DNA of 64,000 bases from Polaribacter sp. MED152 (GCF_000152945.2 NC_020830.1:1-64000), one strand, 5' to 3'. Numbered from the stretch's first letter, positions 16,426 to 26,671 are shown. Made by a program: numbers and translations. The notes: generated by a model from the sequence alone, not told the origin.

Positions 16426-19400
16426 ATGATTAAAAAAACTACTTTACTAGCCCTAATTAGCTTTCTAGCTGTCTTTTCAGCTTTTAGCAGCGAAACAAGT
16501 ACTTTGCTTAATAGCAAAGAATATGTTTCAGTAAATGAAAAAACAAACGCTCCAACTATAACCTTATTAGGAGCAACACCACAAATTATTCAAGTTGGAA
16601 GTAATTACGTTGAATTAAATGCACAGGCTAATGATACTGAAGATGGAGATATTTCAGCAGACATTGTTATTGATGCTTCATCAGTAAATACGACTTTAGT
16701 TGGAAGTTATACTGTAACTTATAATGTAACAGATTCAAATTCTAACGCAGCAACCGAAGTTACAAGAACTGTAAATGTTGTAGATACAACAAAACCAGTA
16801 ATTACTTTAACAGGAGCAAATCCACAGATTTTAGAAGTTGAAGACGCTTATACAGAATTAAATGCAACAGCATCAGATAATTATGATGGTAACATTACAG
16901 CAGATATTGTTATTGATGCAAGCAACGTAGTTGCAGGAACAGTTGGTAGCTATACAGTTACTTATAATGTAACAGATGCCAACTCAAATACAGCAACCGA
17001 AGTTACAAGAACTGTAAATGTTGTAGATACAACAAAACCAGTAATTACTTTAACAGGAGCAAATCCACAGATTTTAGAGGTTGAAGACGCTTATACAGAA
17101 TTAAATGCAACAGCATCAGATAATTATGATGGTAACATTACAGCAGATATTGTTATTGATGCAAGCAACGTAGTTGCAGGAACAGTTGGTAGTTATACAG
17201 TTACTTATAATGTAACAGATGCCAACTCAAATACAGCAACTGAAGTTACAAGAACTGTAAATGTTGTAGATACAACAAAACCAGTAATTACTTTAACAGG
17301 AGCAAATCCACAGATTTTAGAGGTTGAAGACGCTTATACAGAATTAAATGCAACAGCATCAGATAATTATGATGGTAACATTACAGCAGATATTGTTATT
17401 GATGCAAGCAACGTAGTTGCAGGAACAGTTGGTAGTTATACAGTTACTTATAATGTAACAGATGCCAACTCAAATACAGCAACTGAAGTTACAAGAACTG
17501 TAAATGTTGTAGATACAACAAAACCAGTAATTACTTTAACAGGAGCAAATCCACAGATTTTAGAGGTTGAAGACGCTTATACAGAATTAAATGCAACAGC
17601 ATCAGATAATTATGATGGTAACATTACAGCAGATATTGTTATTGATGCAAGCAACGTAGTTGCAGGAACAGTTGGTAGTTATACAGTTACTTATAATGTA
17701 ACAGATGCCAACTCAAATACAGCAACTGAAGTTACAAGAACTGTAAATGTTGTAGATACAACAAAACCAGTAATTACTTTAACAGGAGCAAATCCACAGA
17801 TTTTAGAGGTTGAAGACGCTTATACAGAATTAAATGCAACAGCATCAGATAATTATGATGGTAACATTACAGCAGATATTGTTATTGATGCAAGCAACGT
17901 AGTTGCAGGAACAGTTGGTAGTTATACAGTTACTTATAATGTAACAGATGCCAACTCAAATACAGCAACCGAAGTTACAAGAACTGTAAATGTTGTAGAT
18001 ACAACAAATCCAACAGCAATAGCTGTTGCAGGACCATTAGAGATAAATTTAAATGGAAACACTACACTATTAACACAAACAGTGGATAATGGTTCTTCAG
18101 ATAATTATGTGGCAGGAGGAATAACTTTAAGTTTAGATAAAACTAGTTTCTCTTGTGCAGATTTAGGAGCAAATACAGTTACCTTAACAGTAACAGATTC
18201 TTCTAACAATACAGATACAGCAACAGTTTTAGTTAACGTAATAGACGATGTTGCTCCTGCTAATGTGGCGTTAGTAAATCCAAACTACGTGCACAGAACA
18301 GGAACTGCTTATGCAGAGCAAGGATTAACTTACAGTGAAGTTTGTTTCGATGATGTTGTTATAGTATCTAGTGATTTAGATGTAAATCAATGGGGTACTT
18401 ATACAATAGTATATAAGGTAGTCGATACTTCAGGTAATGAATCTGCAACTATTACTAGAACTCAGGTTGTTAATGATACACCAACTACAGATGCAGCAAG
18501 TTTTACAGTTAATCAAGATACAGAAAATCATGTTTTCGATGTTTTAGATGGAGATAGTTTTGGAAACGATGGTGCTGAATCTTTTACAATTTCTGGAGCA
18601 ATGAGTGCTCAAAATGGAACATTAGTGTTACAAGATTTAGGAACTGCAGATCCATCAGATGATTTAATAGTATACTCACCAAGAGCAACTTATAACGGTC
18701 CAGATAGTTTTACTTATACCTTAGAAGATGAAAATGGAGATACAGTTACAACAACTGTAAATATAACAGTTCGTCCTATAGTTCCTGTACCAGTAGATGA
18801 TACAGCAACAGTAGATAAAAATAGTTCAAACAATATAATAGCTGTTCTTGCTAATGATGATTTTGGAGGTAATGAAGCAAATGCTACTCATCCTTTAACA
18901 TTTACAAACGGTAGTAAAAGCAGTGCTACTCCAAATGGAGGTTTAATTAGTATTGAAGATAATAGCACACCAAATAATCTAATTGATGATGTAATTCATT
19001 ACACACCACCAGCAGATTTTACGGGTACAGATACATTTATGTATACAATAACAGATTTAGATGGTGATGCAACCACAGCTACAGTTGAAGTAACTGTAGT
19101 AGAAGGCTCTAATGGAAGTACAACACCAACAGCAGTAGTAGATTCAGCAACTGTAGATTATGAAAGTGTTGATAATGTAATACCAGTATTAGGTAATGAC
19201 TCTGAAGGTTCTGACCTTTATATCGACAATGGTTTAACTTTAGTAAATGGTACTTATTCAGGTGCTAGTACTAATGGAGGTTTAATATCTGTAGATGATA
19301 ATGGTACTTTATCAACTTCAGATGATACATTTAAGTATTCTGCACCAGCAGGTTTTGATGGTACAGATACTTTTAGTTACACAATTACAGATACAACAGG

Positions 19401-21747
19401 GGATGCTTCAACAGCAGTGGTTACAGTAACTGTTAATCCAGCTGCTCCTTTAGAAGGTGCTGTAGAGGATATTGTTACTACACCAGCGAATACACCTGTT
19501 TTAATTGACGTTTTAGCAAATGATAACTTTGGAACTTTTGGTTCAGGTACTTTATTAATTAATAGTCCAGATCACTTAACAGGAGATAGTGCAGAAGGTG
19601 TAGGTACTTTAACTTTAGATGATGGTGGTACAGCAGGTATTAACCAAGCAGATGATAAAATTCTTTATACACCACCAACTAATTTTAACGGTGTTGATAC
19701 TTTTGATTACACTTTAACAGTAGATTCTAATCAATATCAAGGAACAGTTACAATTACAGTAGGTACTGTAGTTCCACCAGTTGAAGTTCCAACAGCAGTT
19801 GATGATTCAGCTACAGTTGATTTTGAGAGTTCAAACAACGTGATTGCAATTTTAGGTAATGATACTTATGGTTCAGATGGTTTAAGTTTAACTCACCCAT
19901 TAACTTTAGTAAACGGTAAACAGAGTACAGCAAGTTTAGAAGGTGGTTTAATAAGTGTTTCAGACAATGGTACACAAAATGACGCTTCAGATGACGTAGT
20001 ATTATATTCAGCTCCAGCAGGATTTAGTGGAACAGATTCATTTGAGTACACAATTACAGATGAAGATGGAGATGCAGCAACAGCTACAGTAACTATAACT
20101 GTAAATCCAGCAGCACCATTATCAGATCCTACAGCAGTAGATGATGCTTTTAGCGTGACTAACGGATCATCAAATAATGATTTAGATATTTTAGATAATG
20201 ATAGCTTTGGTTCTGAAGGTTTAGTAAGCGTAACTTTATCAGCAGGTTCTGAGGGAGGTACTTTAGTAATCAATCAAAATGGAACTGCAAATGCAGAAGA
20301 TATTACAGTAACCTATACACCAGCAGCATTATTCGAGAATGATGTAGAGACATTTACTTATACATTAGAAGATGGAGGAGGAGATACAGTAACAGCAACA
20401 GTAAGTGTAACAGTAGGTACAGTTGCACCAGCAGTTACAGTTCCAACAGCCGCAGATGATGCAGTAACAGTTGCAGCAGGTAGTGTAAATAATGTAATAG
20501 ATGTATTATCAAATGATACACCAGGATCTGAAGGTTATATTGATGGAGGATTAACAATGACCAATGGAACATTAACAAGTGCAAGTACAAAAGGAAGTGC
20601 AATAAGCATTGACAATAAAAATACTTTAGATACTACAGATGATGAGTTCAATTATACTCCATCAGCATTGGCAGCAACAGATGGTACAGACACATTTAGT
20701 TATACAATTACAGATGCAAGTGGAGATGCTTCAACAGCAACAGTAACAGTAACAATAGGTCCTGCAGCAACAGATGTTCCAGTAGCCTTAGATGATGCAG
20801 AAACAGTTGTAGAAGATACTACAGTTAGCATTGATGTTTTAGACAATGATGTTTATGGAGATGATGGTGCAGCATTAGTAGATGCATTAACAGTAGGTGC
20901 TACTTCTGATTTGGGAGGAACTACCTCAGTGGTTGCAGGAGAGATTGAGTATACACCAGCCTTAAACTTTGTAGGAACAGATACTTTTGAATATACTATT
21001 GAAGATGGTAATGGAGATACAGCAACGGCTACAGTAACAGTTACAGTAACTGCAGAGGTAATTGTAAATGGTACTCCAACAGCAGTAGATGATTCAGCTA
21101 CAGTTGATTTTGAGAGTTCAAACAATGTGATTGCAGTTTTAGGTAATGATACTTACGGTTCAGATGGTTTAAGTCTAACTCACCCATTAACTTTAGTAAA
21201 TGGTAAACAAAGTACAGCAAGTTTAGAAGGCGGTTTAATAAGTGTTTCAGACAATGGTACACAAAATGACGCTTCAGATGATATAGTATTATATTCAGCT
21301 CCAGCAGGGTTTAGTGGTACAGATTCATTTGAGTACACAATTACAGATGAAGATGGAGATGCAGCAACAGCTACAGTAACTATCACTGTAGATCCAGCAG
21401 CACCATTATCAGATCCTACAGCAGTAGATGATACTTTTAGCGTGGCTAATGGATCATCAAATAATGATTTAGATATTTTAGATAATGATAGCTTTGGTTC
21501 TGAAGGTTTAGTAAGCGTAACTTTATCAGCAGGTTCTGAGGGAGGTACTTTAGTAATCAATCAAAATGGAACTGCAAATGCAGAAGATATTACAGTAACC
21601 TATACACCAGCAGCATTATTCGAGAATGATGTAGAGACATTTACTTATACATTAGAAGATGGGAGGAGGAGATACAGTAACAGCAACAGTAAGTTTAACA
21701 GTAGGTACAGTTGCACCAGCAGTTACAGTTCCAACAGCCGCAGATGA
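16426..21747 (+). CDS. Giant Ig-like repeat adhesin, part 1 (frame broken at ~21,661)
   Basis: Signal peptide (MIKKTTLLALISFLAVFSAFSS), then one diverged and five near-identical DUF5011-type Ig-like domains of 81 residues (16,783-17,997). Next come an HYR-like region and about ten Asp-rich, cadherin/VCBS-like Ig domains ending in patterns such as GTDTFSYTITDASGDAS. The many Asp residues suggest Ca2+-stabilised rigid rods. The true product continues in another frame to 22,954 (about 2,175 residues in total); one extra G at 21,661-21,663 shifts the frame, so this reading ends in a 30-residue nonsense tail rich in Ser/Arg. Expected to be a cell-surface adhesin exported by T9SS. Confidence 0.85.
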   Translation: MIKKTTLLALISFLAVFSAFSSETSTLLNSKEYVSVNEKTNAPTITLLGATPQIIQVGSNYVELNAQANDTEDGDISADIVIDASSVNTTLVGSYTVTYNVTDSNSNAATEVTRTVNVVDTTKPVITLTGANPQILEVEDAYTELNATASDNYDGNITADIVIDASNVVAGTVGSYTVTYNVTDANSNTATEVTRTVNVVDTTKPVITLTGANPQILEVEDAYTELNATASDNYDGNITADIVIDASNVVAGTVGSYTVTYNVTDANSNTATEVTRTVNVVDTTKPVITLTGANPQILEVEDAYTELNATASDNYDGNITADIVIDASNVVAGTVGSYTVTYNVTDANSNTATEVTRTVNVVDTTKPVITLTGANPQILEVEDAYTELNATASDNYDGNITADIVIDASNVVAGTVGSYTVTYNVTDANSNTATEVTRTVNVVDTTKPVITLTGANPQILEVEDAYTELNATASDNYDGNITADIVIDASNVVAGTVGSYTVTYNVTDANSNTATEVTRTVNVVDTTNPTAIAVAGPLEINLNGNTTLLTQTVDNGSSDNYVAGGITLSLDKTSFSCADLGANTVTLTVTDSSNNTDTATVLVNVIDDVAPANVALVNPNYVHRTGTAYAEQGLTYSEVCFDDVVIVSSDLDVNQWGTYTIVYKVVDTSGNESATITRTQVVNDTPTTDAASFTVNQDTENHVFDVLDGDSFGNDGAESFTISGAMSAQNGTLVLQDLGTADPSDDLIVYSPRATYNGPDSFTYTLEDENGDTVTTTVNITVRPIVPVPVDDTATVDKNSSNNIIAVLANDDFGGNEANATHPLTFTNGSKSSATPNGGLISIEDNSTPNNLIDDVIHYTPPADFTGTDTFMYTITDLDGDATTATVEVTVVEGSNGSTTPTAVVDSATVDYESVDNVIPVLGNDSEGSDLYIDNGLTLVNGTYSGASTNGGLISVDDNGTLSTSDDTFKYSAPAGFDGTDTFSYTITDTTGDASTAVVTVTVNPAAPLEGAVEDIVTTPANTPVLIDVLANDNFGTFGSGTLLINSPDHLTGDSAEGVGTLTLDDGGTAGINQADDKILYTPPTNFNGVDTFDYTLTVDSNQYQGTVTITVGTVVPPVEVPTAVDDSATVDFESSNNVIAILGNDTYGSDGLSLTHPLTLVNGKQSTASLEGGLISVSDNGTQNDASDDVVLYSAPAGFSGTDSFEYTITDEDGDAATATVTITVNPAAPLSDPTAVDDAFSVTNGSSNNDLDILDNDSFGSEGLVSVTLSAGSEGGTLVINQNGTANAEDITVTYTPAALFENDVETFTYTLEDGGGDTVTATVSVTVGTVAPAVTVPTAADDAVTVAAGSVNNVIDVLSNDTPGSEGYIDGGLTMTNGTLTSASTKGSAISIDNKNTLDTTDDEFNYTPSALAATDGTDTFSYTITDASGDASTATVTVTIGPAATDVPVALDDAETVVEDTTVSIDVLDNDVYGDDGAALVDALTVGATSDLGGTTSVVAGEIEYTPALNFVGTDTFEYTIEDGNGDTATATVTVTVTAEVIVNGTPTAVDDSATVDFESSNNVIAVLGNDTYGSDGLSLTHPLTLVNGKQSTASLEGGLISVSDNGTQNDASDDIVLYSAPAGFSGTDSFEYTITDEDGDAATATVTITVDPAAPLSDPTAVDDTFSVANGSSNNDLDILDNDSFGSEGLVSVTLSAGSEGGTLVINQNGTANAEDITVTYTPAALFENDVETFTYTLEDGRRRYSNSNSKFNSRYSCTSSYSSNSRR
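16783..17997 (+). repeat. Five tandem 243-bp repeats (81-residue Ig-like domain)
   Basis: Unit starts are at 16,783, 17,026, 17,269, 17,512 and 17,755, each exactly 243 bp apart. The units are almost identical at DNA level, differing at a few bases such as AGC/AGT and GAA/GAG, which implies recent expansion or gene conversion. A diverged sixth unit lies just upstream (about 16,549-16,782). Confidence 0.95.
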
Positions 21748-22363
21748 TGCAGTAACAGTTGCAGCAGGTAGTGTAGATAATGTAATAGATGTATTATCAA
21801 ATGATACACCAGGATCTGAAGGTTATATTGATGGCGGATTAACAATGACGAATGGAACATTAACAAGTGCAAGTACAAAAGGAAGTGCAATAAGCATTGA
21901 CAATAAAAATACTTTAGATACTACAGATGATGAGTTCAATTATACTCCATCAGCATTGGCAGCAACAGATGGTACAGACACATTTAGTTATACAATTACA
22001 GATGCAAGTGGAGATGCTTCAACAGCAACAGTAACAGTAACAATAGGTCCTGCAGCAACAGATGTTCCAGTAGCCTTAGATGATACAGAAACAGTAGTAG
22101 AAGATACTACAGTTAGTATTGATGTTTTAGACAATGATGTTTATGGTGATGATGGTGCAGCATTAGTAGATGCATTAACAGTAGGCGCTACTTCTGATTT
22201 AGGAGGAACTACATCAGTGGTTGCAGGAGAGATCGAGTATACACCAGCCTTAAACTTTGTAGGAACAGATACTTTTGAATATACTATTGAAGATGGTAAT
22301 GGAGATACAGCAACAGCTACAGTAACAGTTACAGTAACTGCAGAGGTAATTGTAAATGGTACT
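19789..22363 (+). repeat. Two tandem 1,287-bp repeats of four Ig-like domains
   Basis: The start of the unit, CCAACAGCAGTTGATGAT or a one-base variant, recurs at 19,789, 21,076 and 22,364. The first period is 1,287 bp (429 codons) and the second 1,288 bp; the one-base difference is the extra G that breaks the reading frame. Confidence 0.9.
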
Positions 22364-22954
22364 CCAACAGCAGTTGATGATAATGTATCAGTTGTAAGAT
22401 TTAGTGTGTCAAATAGTATTGACGTATTAAGTAATGATAGTTTTGGATCAGATGGTCCAAGTTTAACACATCCATTAACTTTATCTAATGGTAGATCTAC
22501 TGGAGTTTCTTCAGGAGGTAGATTCATTAGTGTAAATGGTAACAATACAATTTCTTACTCACCAGGAAGTTTAATGTCAGATTCATTTGAATATACAATT
22601 ACTGATAAGAATGGAGATGCAACTACAGGTACTGTTTATATTACTACTACAGCAAATAGAGAGGTGCCAAATAGTGTAACTATTGGAGATACTGAAATTT
22701 TTGTAGATAACTTCTTAAGTTATCCAAATCCTTCAGAAGGAAATGTAAATACAACTTTATTAAGTAGTGTAAATACAAAAGCAACAATGGTATTATTTGA
22801 TGCTACAGGTAAAGTAGTTTCTAGTTCAATATTAGAATTACAAGAAGGATTAAATCAATTCGACTTTAACTTCAAAGTAAAAGCAGGATTGCTATTCATG
22901 AAAATTGTAAGTGCAGAAAAAGATTTTGGAACTAGTAAAGTAGTTTTTAAATAG
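21659..22954 (+). pseudogene. Giant adhesin, part 2, with T9SS C-terminal sorting domain (frameshift-separated)
   Basis: This is the true continuation of the adhesin in the shifted frame, not an independent gene; it has no signal peptide. It carries three further Asp-rich Ig-like domains and a last, partly diverged one. The C-terminus is a T9SS type A sorting domain (FLSYPNPSEGNVNTTLL ... GLLFMKIVSAEKDFGTSKVVFK). If the frameshift is real, the secreted rod is cut off before its sorting signal and the adhesin should not be surface-anchored. If it is an assembly error in a repetitive region, the full-length protein is made. Confidence 0.8.
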
Positions 22955-22975
22955 TAAATTAAAAGTCAACTAACT

Positions 22976-23010
22976 AAAAAGAGGAAAATCTTACGATTTT
23001 CCTCTTTTTT
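22976..23010. terminator. Terminator after the adhesin gene
   Basis: Perfect 15-bp stem AAAAAGAGGAAAATC / GATTTTCCTCTTTTT with loop TTAC (22,991-22,994), ending in a T run. It also has an A run on the other side, so it can end the convergent response-regulator gene. Confidence 0.92.
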
Positions 23011-23030
23011 TATTATCAGTAATTTAGATA

Positions 23031-23435
23031 TTATTTGAGTATAGATGAACCTGCTTCTTCTATTTTTTCTAAAAGTTTCTCAACATCAAATGGTTTGCTT
23101 AGAAAGTAGTCTGCACCTAAATTAAAAACAACAGTTTTAGTATCTACAGTTTTTCTGTTATGATTGTAACCTGTTATTGCTATTATTTTTATATCAGGAA
23201 AACTTCTTCTTATTGGTCCTATAATTCGTATTCCATTATCAGATATTAAGCTACCAAAATCATTTTTATGATATAAATCTACAACAACTATATCTGGTAC
23301 TTCATCATTAATACTCACTAAACCTTCTGAACCAGTTGTTACTAAATTAACCGAATATTTGTTTGTTTTTGTTAGTGCCTCCTTCCATTCTTCAGCTAAT
23401 ATAAAATCATCTTCTATAATTAAAACGCGTAACAT
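23031..23435 (-). CDS. CheY-like single-domain response regulator
   Basis: 134 residues, a receiver domain only. The acidic pocket IIEDDF, phospho-acceptor Asp in PDIVVVDLYH, switch Thr in IAITGYN and Lys in FLSKPFD are all present. It is the last gene of the heme oxygenase - phytochrome kinase operon, 15 bp behind the kinase, and is the probable phosphorylation partner of that kinase. Without an output domain it must act by protein contact or as a phosphate sink. Confidence 0.9.
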   Translation of the reverse strand: MLRVLIIEDDFILAEEWKEALTKTNKYSVNLVTTGSEGLVSINDEVPDIVVVDLYHKNDFGSLISDNGIRIIGPIRRSFPDIKIIAITGYNHNRKTVDTKTVVFNLGADYFLSKPFDVEKLLEKIEEAGSSILK

Positions 23436-23450
23436 ATTTATAAGTATAAT

Positions 23451-26039
23451 TTAATTGGTTAGTTTGTCTAAAATTTTAAATAATTGTTCATCTGATAGTG
23501 GTTTTATAAAAACAGGTGCATCAGGAAAAGATTTGTTTTGTAAAAATGTATCTCCATATCCCGTTAAATAATGAAAAGGAATACTCTTAGATTTACAAAT
23601 TTGTGCAACTTTTAAAGAAGTTTCTTTTTTTAAGTTGACGTCTAAGAAAGCAAAATCATAAGTTTTATTTCTTAACGAATTTAAAGCTGCTTTTTGGTTA
23701 GAAAAAATATTTACTGCAGAAGGTATTCTATTTTCAATAAGCGCTTTAAATTGATTAGCTATTATAAAATCGTCTTCAAGAACTAAAATATTTAAATCTT
23801 TAATTTCGGCTGATTTTTCATCATCTTTTAGTTTGATTTGTTCTGTAGCGAACATTTCTGTTTTTTCTCTTAGAATTGCATCCAAAGGTATTTGTATGGT
23901 TACCTCCAAACCAGATTCTTTAAAATTCATCAAAGAGCTTCCTCCAAACTCATAGCCAATAGCATTTTCAATAATTGTACGTCCAAATCCTTTTCTATCA
24001 GGTTTTTCTACTTTTGGTCCATTTTCTTCTTTCCAAAATATAAAAAGATCATTCTTATTAGATTGCCAAGAAATGGTAAGTTTACCAGAATGTGTAGATA
24101 AGCAACCGTATTTGGCTGAATTTGTTGTTAATTCATGAAAGACCAAAACAATAATTGGTGCTACACTAGATGAAAGTTCTACAGTTTCTCCTTTAATTTC
24201 ATAGTTTTTACCACTATGATCAAATGGAGCGAGTTCCTTTTCTAAGATATTTGTTAGATCTACACTACCAAAACTACTTTCGGTTAGCATGTTGTTTACA
24301 TCAGCCAAAGCCGTAATTCTTTTTTCTAAGGCTATTACATAACTCTCAATAGATTTTTCTGTATTAGCAGTTTGTTTAGATACCGATTTTACCAATGCTA
24401 GTATGTTTCTAACTCTATGGTTTAATTCCTTAACTAAAATTTTTAATCGTTCATTTTCGGAAACAGCTTTCTTTTCTTTATCAATTTCAAGAGCAATATA
24501 TTTTTTAAAAGTATCTAGGGCATTCTTTGCTACAAATAAGTCTTGTGTAGTCCATACATCAGAATCTTCAGAATTACTTTCAATATACTCATTAAAAGAA
24601 CTTCTAGGATGTAGTCTAACTTTCTCTTTTTCAAAAACTAATTCTTTCTTTGGGCTTCCTGCCCATTGAATCTTTTTTGAGATTTTGTCTCTAAAGAATA
24701 ATAAATTTATTTCAGGAAATTGAGAATTCAATTGCATAGAAATTAAACCACGAGTATTTTTAATTCCCTCAGAAACCAATTCACTTATATTGGTGTAATG
24801 TTGAATTTCATCTGCTTTTGCATTTACTTTTTCTACAATGGTTGTAATTGCAAAGAATTCTGGACAATCACCAAAGGTTTTTATTTCTTTATCAATAACA
24901 TAAGCAACACCATCACAAGGTATAAGCTTAAAAAGATTTTCTGCCTGTGCTTCCCAAAATTTATCTAGTTTAAAAGAATTACTATTTATAGCCACAAGCT
25001 CATTCCCATTTTCTAAAATATCTTTAATAGTTTTTTGAGCTTTAGATCTTGTTTGATGTTCTAGAACCATATTAATAGTTTGGCCTAAAATATCTGCAGA
25101 ATAAGTTTCTTGAGGAGATAATTCTTTGATAGTGTTATGATGATGTGCGAATAACCCCCATAATTTATTATTGATAATAATAGGGATTGTCATAGAACTC
25201 TGTACTCCCATATTCCTTAAATATTGATTGTGCACAGGTGCTGCTGCTCTTAAAAAACTATAAGTAAGGTTAAGTTTATCTTCATTTTTTTTATTAATTA
25301 AAATTTTAGAACCTTCATCACTAGTATTTTTAATATATCTAATAGGGTTTTTTAAGAATAATTCTCTTGCTTTTGGTGGAATATCAAACGCAGGAAACCT
25401 TAAGCCTAGAAAAGAATTCATAGAAGTTGAAACAGCTTCTGCAATTACCTCACCAGAATTATCAGGTAAAAATTTATAAGCCATAACTCTGTCAAAACCT
25501 GTGATTTTTTGCAAAGATTGCACAGCGTTTTTTAAAATATCCTCAATATTTTCATGACCATGCGTTTTTGCTAATGCCCATTTTATATTGTTATTGATAT
25601 TTATGTATTTAAAATCTTCACCTGTAGGCATTAATTCTAATACCACAGAATTTTCGGTTCTAAAAAGAGAAATATCAATAGACTTATCTCCTTCACTTGT
25701 AACCTTTATGTGTTCTCTTTGAAACTTTGTAGAATTGTGTGATGCTATATTTAAAATATCGTGAACATCATCTTTATTAAAAACCTCTCTTATAGATTTT
25801 GACAAAGCTGCTTTCGCATCTAACTTTAGAATTGTATCTAAATTTTTGGATGCGTGAGTAACTATTAGAGAGTCAAAGTCAAAAGCTAATAATACACCAT
25901 GACTTTGAACACTTTCAATCCACTCAATAGGTTCGTTATTACAATTTTCTAAAGCTTGTTTCTCAAGCGCTTTCGATGCTTTTATGTTTTCTTTTGTACT
26001 CAAGATTTGCGTATTTATTAATGGTAGAAAATGCCTCAT
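23451..26039 (-). CDS. Bacteriophytochrome: PAS-GAF-PHY sensor, HWE/HisKA_2 kinase and C-terminal receiver
   Basis: About 860 residues. The N-terminus has NCNNEPIEWIESVQSHGVLL, with the Cys at the position that binds biliverdin in bacterial phytochromes. The GAF domain has PAFDIPPKARELF (chromophore Asp), HNQYLRNMGVQSSM and LWGLFAHHH; a PHY domain follows. The kinase has LNHRVRNILALVKS (phospho-His) and HELTTNSAKYG, typical of HWE/HisKA_2 kinases. The last ~125 residues form a receiver domain (VLEDDF, FAFLDVNLK, FIKPL). The ATG at 26,039 overlaps the heme oxygenase gene by 77 bp; a TTG at 26,003 is an alternative that puts the Cys at residue 21. Likely a red/far-red light sensor. Confidence 0.9.
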   Translation of the reverse strand: MRHFLPLINTQILSTKENIKASKALEKQALENCNNEPIEWIESVQSHGVLLAFDFDSLIVTHASKNLDTILKLDAKAALSKSIREVFNKDDVHDILNIASHNSTKFQREHIKVTSEGDKSIDISLFRTENSVVLELMPTGEDFKYININNNIKWALAKTHGHENIEDILKNAVQSLQKITGFDRVMAYKFLPDNSGEVIAEAVSTSMNSFLGLRFPAFDIPPKARELFLKNPIRYIKNTSDEGSKILINKKNEDKLNLTYSFLRAAAPVHNQYLRNMGVQSSMTIPIIINNKLWGLFAHHHNTIKELSPQETYSADILGQTINMVLEHQTRSKAQKTIKDILENGNELVAINSNSFKLDKFWEAQAENLFKLIPCDGVAYVIDKEIKTFGDCPEFFAITTIVEKVNAKADEIQHYTNISELVSEGIKNTRGLISMQLNSQFPEINLLFFRDKISKKIQWAGSPKKELVFEKEKVRLHPRSSFNEYIESNSEDSDVWTTQDLFVAKNALDTFKKYIALEIDKEKKAVSENERLKILVKELNHRVRNILALVKSVSKQTANTEKSIESYVIALEKRITALADVNNMLTESSFGSVDLTNILEKELAPFDHSGKNYEIKGETVELSSSVAPIIVLVFHELTTNSAKYGCLSTHSGKLTISWQSNKNDLFIFWKEENGPKVEKPDRKGFGRTIIENAIGYEFGGSSLMNFKESGLEVTIQIPLDAILREKTEMFATEQIKLKDDEKSAEIKDLNILVLEDDFIIANQFKALIENRIPSAVNIFSNQKAALNSLRNKTYDFAFLDVNLKKETSLKVAQICKSKSIPFHYLTGYGDTFLQNKSFPDAPVFIKPLSDEQLFKILDKLTN

Positions 26040-26532
26040 TAGCTCCTTCAATAACTTCTTTTTCAATTAGATTGTCATTGCTCAATAAAGATCCTAGAGA
26101 TTTCATTTGAGACTTAGAGGTATTAATAAGTTCAGTAATGTAATTTGAGTGAAATGGCGGGTTATGTTCTAAAGCCATTTTTTGAAGTAATCTAGCACCC
26201 ATAGCAGAACCAGCAAAAACATAAAAAACACCAATAGCAAAAGAATTACTATTTAATTCTTTATTTGGTTTAGCAGTTTCAATATCAGTATCAAAATCTT
26301 TTAAATCTTTTTGAAGCGAAGAAATTAAATGGCTATTAAAGGTTTCTAATAAAAGTTGTTTTTCTAATTCTTGGAATAATTCCTGATATTTAATTCTAGA
26401 TTTTAAAATTGATTTGTAGAATACTTCTAGTTTTGAATTAGAAATACCTTCACTAAAATTAAACGTATTTTCTACTTTTTCGTGTTTCTCTTTAGTTTCT
26501 TCATACAGCTTCTTGCGAAGTTCAGTTTTCAT
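25963..26532 (-). CDS. bphO: Biliverdin-producing heme oxygenase
   Basis: 189 residues, usual for bacterial heme oxygenases. The proximal heme His is in TKEKHEKVENTF near residue 18; the distal helix has the Gly-containing stretch FYVFAGSAMGARLL. It opens heme to biliverdin, the chromophore needed by the phytochrome encoded immediately downstream in an overlapping frame; this coupling supports both assignments. First gene of a three-gene operon (oxygenase, phytochrome kinase, receiver). Confidence 0.9.
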   Translation of the reverse strand: MKTELRKKLYEETKEKHEKVENTFNFSEGISNSKLEVFYKSILKSRIKYQELFQELEKQLLLETFNSHLISSLQKDLKDFDTDIETAKPNKELNSNSFAIGVFYVFAGSAMGARLLQKMALEHNPPFHSNYITELINTSKSQMKSLGSLLSNDNLIEKEVIEGANEAFSTINKYANLEYKRKHKSIESA

Positions 26533-26671
26533 AAATAATGTTTGGGAATACTTTACTAATATAAAGCTAATTTGTAGTATATCAAACAGTCAGGTTTAGA
26601 TTTTTTCTATGTTATTAAGTAGATTATTGGTTTAATGTATGGCTATTTTATAATTAGGAAAAATAGGGCAC

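Noticed and set aside
16783..17997. Regular direct repeats resembling a large array
   Set aside because: The 243-bp period is in frame and encodes Ig-like domains; there are no spacers and no cas genes, so it is not a CRISPR array.
21655..21670. Phase-variable homopolymer tract
   Set aside because: The run is only GGG within GGA repeats, too short for typical slipped-strand switching; an indel or sequencing error is more likely.
19893..22545. Long open frames on the minus strand inside the adhesin gene
   Set aside because: They mirror the repeated, codon-biased adhesin sequence, recur with its repeats and have no start signals or recognisable domains.
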